Shown here: positions 23,410-29,600 of the stretch, in pieces
How positions within the stretch are numbered: the first letter of the stretch is position 1
How the letters are laid out: each line of letters begins with the position of its first letter
Assembly (NCBI GenBank): GCA_003151395.1
Contig: PLXJ01000043.1
Span: 1-32,487 of the forward strand
Source of the DNA: Actinomycetota bacterium
Lineage (GTDB): Bacteria > Actinomycetota > Actinomycetes > Nanopelagicales > Nanopelagicaceae
Direction of reading: 5' to 3'
DNA: 32,487 nt
Notes under the pieces: model-generated
What the model saw: only the letters and a program-made list of their open reading frames with translations
Databases searched by the model: none
What the model was told of the DNA's origin: nothing
Made by a program: the position numbers and the translations under genes

Positions 23410-23991
23410 TCAAGGCGCATAAATAGGTGAAACCCTTATTTCGCCGCAACGAAGTTTCTGAATAGTTGCCCCGCCGTATGGCTGGATCTTCCATGGAAGT
23501 ACTAGTGCAACACTTGAACCCGGTGGAGTAAAATCAACACTCGTTGAAGTTGGGCAGATGGCATTTCCATAGCCAGTCTGTGCTGCATAAAGCATGTCAA
23601 ATTTTCCTCCGAGACCCGGCAAGACAGTTATAACTTTCACTGTCGCAGATGGAGAGGAAAATGAATTACTGTGTGCTACATAAGTTGGAATTGACTTACC
23701 TGATGCATCAATCATTTGAATGATTGGGTAACCCTCTAGTGTGCAGGCCGTACTCGAAATGTTCTTAAAGGACATTCCGGTGACTCCACGTGAGCCGGCG
23801 GCTGCGCCTTCTTCCCCGAGTTGAATTGAGAGTTGGGAAGAGTTGCAGGTTAAAACTGCGGGAGTAACAGTGACTGATGGAGATGGAGTCGGAGTCGGTG
23901 AAACGGGTGGAGTCGTGATTGCTTTGCTCCCACAACCGGTTAGCGCTATGAGCATGACTGCGATCACCGATACCTTGACCAAAGCTTTCAA
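23410..23991 (-). CDS. DUF4232-type exported lipoprotein
   Basis: 193 residues from TTG 23991, preceded by AGAGGAG at good spacing. The N-terminus has a lipobox LTGC with lipidated Cys20, then a Pro/Thr/Ser linker (about 27-45), then a DUF4232 domain beginning with LTCNSSQL and containing GAAAGSRGVTGMSFKNISSTACTLEGYP. Mature cysteines at 49, 83, 146 and 182 suggest two disulfides. DUF4232 proteins are common actinobacterial surface proteins without a known role. It converges with the secreted-protein gene. Open frames antisense to it and at its 5' end are shadows. Confidence 0.88.
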   Translation of the reverse strand: MKALVKVSVIAVMLIALTGCGSKAITTPPVSPTPTPSPSVTVTPAVLTCNSSQLSIQLGEEGAAAGSRGVTGMSFKNISSTACTLEGYPIIQMIDASGKSIPTYVAHSNSFSSPSATVKVITVLPGLGGKFDMLYAAQTGYGNAICPTSTSVDFTPPGSSVALVLPWKIQPYGGATIQKLRCGEIRVSPIYAP

Positions 23992-24232
23992 GATTTTCTC
24001 CTCTAGATCCGACAGTCATTTGTTGAGATTTTGTGTGAATCTCTTTCCGATAGCGGTAACTCTAATTGCTTTAATGGGTCTGGCTCTTACGAACGGCTTA
24101 CAACAGATAGGACCCGAAATTGATATTCATCATGCGGGCAAGAGTCGACTGCGCCTCCTTTGGTCCACCGGAGGCACATTTAAGGTCGATAACCGAGACT
24201 CACATCACTGTCTGGAAGTTCTGGCAAGCGTG

Positions 24233-24238
24233 TAAACT
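24233..24238 (+). promoter_or_regulatory. Candidate -10 box (TAAACT) for a leaderless VKOR transcript
   Basis: TAAACT is followed by six bases and GTG 24245, with no Shine-Dalgarno. Confidence 0.5.
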
Positions 24239-24244
24239 CTTGGC

Positions 24245-24859
24245 GTGACAGAGACTGGGAATCTAGAGAGACTTCGTACCTACCGCAAAACTTATGTGGC
24301 AATGCTGGTCTCATCTATCTTGAGTTTGATAGCGTCACTGGTCCTCTCTTACGATGCGATTAAATTGGCCGCAAATCCTTCGGGAAAGCTTTCTTGCGAC
24401 GTGAACGCGGTCGTCTCTTGCGGCAAAGTCGCACGATCTTGGCAATCCCATCTTCTCGGCTTCCCAAATGCATTTCTCGGTTTAATGACCGAGCCAGTAG
24501 TTATTGCGGTTGCAGTAGCTGGGTTGGGACTGGTTGTATTCCCACGTTGGTTCTTGCGTGCAGCTCATGTGGTCTACACCGCAGGACTATTATTCGCTTT
24601 CTGGCTGTTGTCCCAATCATTTTTTGTAATAAAAGCTTTCTGCCCATGGTGTCTCTTAGTTACCGTCTCTACTATTACGGTGTTTTCGACGATGACACGT
24701 ATTAACATAATGGAAAATACTTGGAACTTATCGCCTGAGCGTCATGAAAAGTTAGTCCTTTTGCTCAACCGTGGGTGGGGTCGAGTTAGCTATACCTTTA
24801 TCTATTGTTTCTTAGCTCTAGTAATTCTTCTTAGATATGGGAAATATTTTCTGCCTTAG
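24245..24859 (+). CDS. Vitamin K epoxide reductase (VKOR)-family disulfide oxidoreductase
   Basis: 204 residues, about five membrane segments. The loop cysteines Cys51 and Cys59 (SCDVNAVVSCGKV), the loop serine region QSHLLGFPNAFLG, and the CPWC active site (Cys133, Cys136) form the full set needed to pass electrons from DsbA-like partners to quinone. In actinobacteria VKOR replaces DsbB and keeps exported proteins oxidised. No DsbA or thioredoxin-like domain is fused or adjacent. GTG 24245 is used with a TAAACT box exactly 6 nt upstream. The two flanking exported proteins both contain cysteines and are possible clients. Confidence 0.93.
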   Translation: MTETGNLERLRTYRKTYVAMLVSSILSLIASLVLSYDAIKLAANPSGKLSCDVNAVVSCGKVARSWQSHLLGFPNAFLGLMTEPVVIAVAVAGLGLVVFPRWFLRAAHVVYTAGLLFAFWLLSQSFFVIKAFCPWCLLVTVSTITVFSTMTRINIMENTWNLSPERHEKLVLLLNRGWGRVSYTFIYCFLALVILLRYGKYFLP

Positions 24860-25016
24860 GAAGTGGTATGTGGATTTTTTTAACTCTGAGAATGAATATT
24901 TTTGATTTGAGTGTTAGTCCTCACTGGAAAGTAATTTAATCAGTAGGTACCCAGAATTCCTGAGTAATATGAACTAGAACGTTCAATGCACGACGATATG
25001 AATGTGGGGATGCAAC

Positions 25017-25283
25017 ATGAATTGGTATGACAACGGAAATGGCATGATGAATGGTTCTGGCTATGCAATATTTGGGTTGGCGGCGATGTTTATCTTTTTC
25101 GGAATTTTGGCTTGGGTAATTGTCAAAATGGTTGGACATGATTCACATTCCGGTGCACATCACGATCACTCGAATCATTCCAGGAATTCTTCAGAGGCTT
25201 TAGATCATCTCAATATGCGCCTTGCTAAAGGCGAAATCCAACCTGAAGAATATACGATCCTAAAAAGTCATCTTTCGAAATAG
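25017..25283 (+). CDS. Small membrane protein with His-rich linker and SHOCT domain
   Basis: 88 residues from ATG 25017, which has TGGGGA upstream; ATG 25002 is an alternative start. One membrane helix (about 16-37) is followed by a histidine-rich stretch (HDSHSGAHHDHSNH, 41-54) and a C-terminal SHOCT motif (ALDHLNMRLAKGEIQPEEY). SHOCT domains are short C-terminal modules of membrane proteins with unknown mechanism, thought to mediate oligomerisation. The histidines could bind a divalent metal. It converges on the next gene with a 6-nt gap. Function unknown. Confidence 0.82.
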   Translation: MNWYDNGNGMMNGSGYAIFGLAAMFIFFGILAWVIVKMVGHDSHSGAHHDHSNHSRNSSEALDHLNMRLAKGEIQPEEYTILKSHLSK

Positions 25284-25289
25284 CGGTAT

Positions 25290-26297
25290 TCATTCTCTGT
25301 TTTGGGCAGCAGCTAGCCGTTTTTCAATTGCTCTGAGATCTTCAACAGATTTCCAAATGAAGACCAGTAGCGCGATTAATCCTGAGATGAATCCCAGCAG
25401 GACTAGTGTCCTATCCGATGCCGAGGCAATGACGGGATTTCTTGTCATCAAATAAAGAGGATAAACGATTCCGACTATCGAAAAGTAGGCGAGAATTATG
25501 AAACCTTGGAAGAGGCGCTTGGTTTGGGCCATCACGGGGAGATGTAATTCTATGAAATTTATATCTCCATCGATTACCCCCAGTTCCTCATTGAGGCGAT
25601 CCCTCTCTTTAATTGCTGCATCCTGCCTTTCGTAGACGAAGTTCGGAGAAGGTCTCACGTTTTCGTTCGAATCAGCTTCTGGAATGTCCGATTCGGTTAC
25701 ATTCATAGACAGATTGGCCTCGGATTCGATCTGATTTTGTTGGCGTTCACGAGTGATCTGGATTGCTACTAGTTCAAATATCTCTTCGTCATGTGCTGAT
25801 TCAATTTGAATACCATCGGCTCGCATTTCCACACAGGATTCTGGAATGCCAGCAGGTATTTTATAGATCTCGTTGAGATCCTTGAACGCCCGAGTTACGA
25901 TTCCTTTCAATAAATTGGCATATTGAGCGATCTCCTGCCGCTCACTTCCCGCTCTTTTGAATTCATTAACCATTTTGGTGTAATTAGTATTGCCTTTTGC
26001 TTCCAGAATGCTCGCCAGATTCTCCTCTCGAAACCATTTTTGAATTCTTTTATCAACGGTTTTCTGGAATTTTGCAAGCTCCGCATCTTTTACTCGATGT
26101 CTATTCCTCAATTCAGCAAGATTTTGTATTTGGTGAGATTTTTCAGAGACGATCGATATCAATCTACTGATGAGAAACCCGCCAATAATAGCCACAAGAG
26201 CAGAAGTCGCCTGCGCCGTGGTGGATAGCAACCAATTTGGATCAAAGGAATTGATCTGACTTACTATTTGCTCTTTCACATCTACAGTATGGGGCAC
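25290..26297 (-). CDS. Membrane protein with charged helical middle domain, unknown function
   Basis: 335 residues from GTG 26297, with GAAGGGAAAA just upstream. One N-terminal hydrophobic segment (about 24-48) and two near the C-terminus (about 264-284 and 296-315) enclose a long charged, probably coiled-coil cytoplasmic region rich in Arg, Lys, Glu and Gln (50-250). A C-terminal short helix (VEDLRAIEKRLAAAQ) follows the last segment. No enzymatic motif is recognised. It is the only gene between the SHOCT protein and the TIG giant and diverges from the latter. Its codon use is more AT-rich than the amine cluster. It may be an accessory-region gene; no function is proposed. Confidence 0.75.
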   Translation of the reverse strand: MPHTVDVKEQIVSQINSFDPNWLLSTTAQATSALVAIIGGFLISRLISIVSEKSHQIQNLAELRNRHRVKDAELAKFQKTVDKRIQKWFREENLASILEAKGNTNYTKMVNEFKRAGSERQEIAQYANLLKGIVTRAFKDLNEIYKIPAGIPESCVEMRADGIQIESAHDEEIFELVAIQITRERQQNQIESEANLSMNVTESDIPEADSNENVRPSPNFVYERQDAAIKERDRLNEELGVIDGDINFIELHLPVMAQTKRLFQGFIILAYFSIVGIVYPLYLMTRNPVIASASDRTLVLLGFISGLIALLVFIWKSVEDLRAIEKRLAAAQNRE

Positions 26298-26615
26298 TTT
26301 TCCCTTCGTTGAACCGGCTTTGAATTTATTTCTGAAGGCTAACTCTCACTATTTACCCGTGCATCAATGTTAAGTAAATCGTAAGTTTCTGGGAAATGGG
26401 CGTTGCTAAAATTTCGATATCCCAAAGATCACCTAATCGGGTGCTTGCAGTTTAAAGACACTACTAATGAGGAGGCAGAGATCGGAACGGGAATCCGAAG
26501 CCCAGAAGTTGGAACATTAGTCGCGATGTGGATCGGACAAATTGTAAACATATTCAATTTTAATGAATCAATAACATTTGCAGTGAGGGCATTCGCCAAG
26601 TAGGGCTTGGATTTC
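26298..26615. other. 318-bp intergenic region with a doubtful small ORF
   Basis: The divergent gap between the coiled-coil membrane protein and the TIG giant. A TTG-initiated frame (26403-26603, 66 codons) ends 12 nt before the giant's ATG but has only a poor ribosome-binding site and no recognisable domain. A minus-strand frame also crosses the region into the TIG gene and is treated as a shadow. I see no clear promoter, terminator or RNA fold. Confidence 0.4.
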
Positions 26616-29600
26616 ATGAAACGTTTGAAGAGATTCGGTGAGATAGCGGTTATTGCCATCTTCCTGAGTAACTTATCAGGGGTATTGCTCGCTCCTTCGG
26701 CGTTCGCGGCTGCCGCTCCTACGGTGACTACCATTTCGCCCGTTGGTGGTTTACCTGCAGGTGGCACATCAGTAACAATAACTGGAACAGGATTCAACAC
26801 CGGTCTGACGGTAACTTTTGGTGGTACGTCTGCGACAAGTGTGGTTCGTGTTTCTTCAACTTCAATTACTGCGAGGTCTCCAGCGCACTCGGCAGGTGCC
26901 GTGAACGTGGTGGTTAGGAACACCGATACTCAAACTGGAACATTAACTAATGGATTTACCTACGCACCTGCTCCGACGGTAGCGTCTGTGTCTCCCTCTG
27001 TTGGAGCATTAGCTGGCGGCACTGCAGTAACAATAACCGGCACCGGATTTATTACTGGAATGTCCGTCACCATCGGCGGCGTGGCTGCCACAAGTGTTGT
27101 TTTTGTTTCGGCTACCTCTATTACAGCAGTCACTCCGGCGGATACACCAGGTGCCGTCAACGTTGTGGTGACAAATCGAGACACACAGTTTGGTACTGGT
27201 GTTGGGGTTTATAGATACGCAGCTGCTCCGACGGTAGCGTCTGTATCACCATCGGGTGGACCATTAGCTGGTGGCACTGCCGTAACAATCTCCGGCACCG
27301 GATTTGTCAGTGGGATGACCGTCACCATCGGCGGCGTTGCTGCCACAAGTGTTGTTTTTGTTTCGGCTACCTCTATTACTGCCGTCACTCCAACTGACAC
27401 AGCGGGACCCGTTGATATTGTTGTGACCAATCCAGATACTCAAGTAGGTACTGGTGTTGGAATTTATACCTATGCTCCAGCTCCCACAGTCAGTTCCCTG
27501 ACACCAGTTAGTGGTTTATCTTCCGGTGGCACTGCAGTAACAATCACCGGCACCGGATTTATTGCTGGAATGAACGTTACCTTTGGCGGAGTTGCCGCGA
27601 CTAGTATCATCTTTGTCTCCAATACATCTCTTACTGCAGTCACTCCAGCTCATGCAGTAGGTGTGGTTAACGTCGTCGTGACTAATCCTGATACTCAGGT
27701 GGGGACTGGTGTTGGTATTTACACCTACGCGACGAGCGGCATTGGCGCAATCTTTCTCGACGGCTCAACTGGTTGGGTGAAAACCACAACATCGTACTCC
27801 GACCCTGAATCGTTCTCAGTGGTTGCTTGGTTTAAGACCTCCAGCACGTCGGGCGGGCACATCATCAATTTCACCAACGTCCAGGGAAATGGTGCACCTA
27901 CCAATTCAGATCGCCTACTCTGGATCGATAACACTGGTCACCTCGTGTGGAATGTTTATAACGGTAATACCCAACAAGTTACATCCCCTTCGGCCTACAA
28001 CAACGGAGTTTGGCACATGGCGGTGGCGGAGATTGGTGCCGCCGGTCAACAACTGTGGGTGGACGGTACGCGAGTCGCGTCGAACTCATCGGTCACTACC
28101 GCCCAGAACTACATCGGTTACTGGCACATCGGATGGGGTAACAACACCGGCTGGTCCGACATGCCAACCAGCAGTTATTTCAATGGCGCTCTTAGTCAAG
28201 TCGCCCTCATTCCGAGTCAACTCTCTTCCGCCCAAATTTCGACGCTATACGTTGCCCGCAACACCGCCTCCTACGCGCCAGCTGTAGCAACACTTTCTCC
28301 CTCCTCGTATTGGCCTTTTGAGGCAGCGACCACGTTGACCATCGCAGACATCTCTGGGAACTCAAACACTGGCACCCCTCAAGGTGGCGTGACCTTCGGT
28401 ACCAACCAAGGTGGGGTGACCTTCGGAGCGACCGGTGGCCCACTTGGTGGCGCGGCGATCTCACTCAACGGTTCATCGGGTTGGGTGCAAACCACAACGG
28501 CCTACTCAAACCCCTTGAATTTCTCGGCGACCGCTTGGTTCAAGACCTCCACTACCTTGGGTGGAAATATCCTCGCCTTCACAAACCTGCAAGGAAACGA
28601 CGCACCAGCGAATTGGGATCGCCTGCTCTGGGTAGACAACACCGGTCATCTCGTGTGGGGCGTGTTTCCCAACAGCTTTTCAGAAATTACTTCACCGTTG
28701 GCTTACAACAATGGCGTTTGGCATATGGTTGTGATCGAAATCGGCACAGCCGGACAACAACTGTGGGTGGACGGGACCAGGGTCGCGTCCACCGTAGCGG
28801 TCACCTCGGCTCAAAACTTTTCTGGGTATTGGCATATCGGTTGGGGTACTGAACAAAGTTGGGCCAACGGACCGGCAAGCAATTACCTAAACGGTTCGTT
28901 AAGTCAGATTGCCATCATCCCGAGCCAGCTCTCTTCCGGTCAAATCTCGACGCTATACACCGCCGGCAACACCAGTTCCTATGCGACAGCTGTTGCAGCA
29001 CTTTCGCCAACCTCATATTGGCCTCTTCAGGAGGCTATTACCCTTACCGATAACTCCGGCAACACCAACACTGGGATCGCTCAAGGCGGAGTGACTTTTG
29101 CGCCGGCTCCCACAGTCACCTCGATCTCACCTTCCTTAGGAGAATTAGTTGGCGGTACGGCAGTAACAATCACTGGCACGAACTTCAGCGCTACGCCTAC
29201 AGTTACCATTGGCGGAGTTGCCGCTACCAGCGTCGTCTTTGTCTCTAATACATCTCTTACTGCAATCACTCCCGCTCACGCATCAGGTGCTGTCAGCGTT
29301 ATGGTGACTAATCCAGATACCCAAGCAGGCATTGGTGTCGGGATCTATACCTATTCTGCATCTCCCACAGTTACCTCGGTCTCACCCATTGGCGGCCTGC
29401 CTGCTGGTGGAACCGCAGTAACAATCACAGGTACCAACTTCAGCGCTACACCTACCGTTACCTTTGGTGGAGTTGCAGCTACCAGCGTCGTCTTTGTCTC
29501 TAATACCTCTCTTACTGTTATCACTCCAGCTCACGCAATAGGTGCTGTTGATGTAGTGGTGACTAATCCAAATACTCAAGTAGGTACTGGTGTTGGGATC

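Noticed and set aside
23765-24019. Minus-strand ATG frame of 84 codons overlapping the DUF4232 lipoprotein
   Set aside because: Different frame of the same strand; the TTG-started frame carries the lipobox, DUF4232 domain and good ribosome-binding site.
24035-24235. GTG-initiated 66-codon frame with a hydrophobic N-terminus before VKOR
   Set aside because: It has no ribosome-binding site or TANNNT box, its end overlaps the VKOR -10 box, and most of the longer frame is antisense to the lipoprotein.
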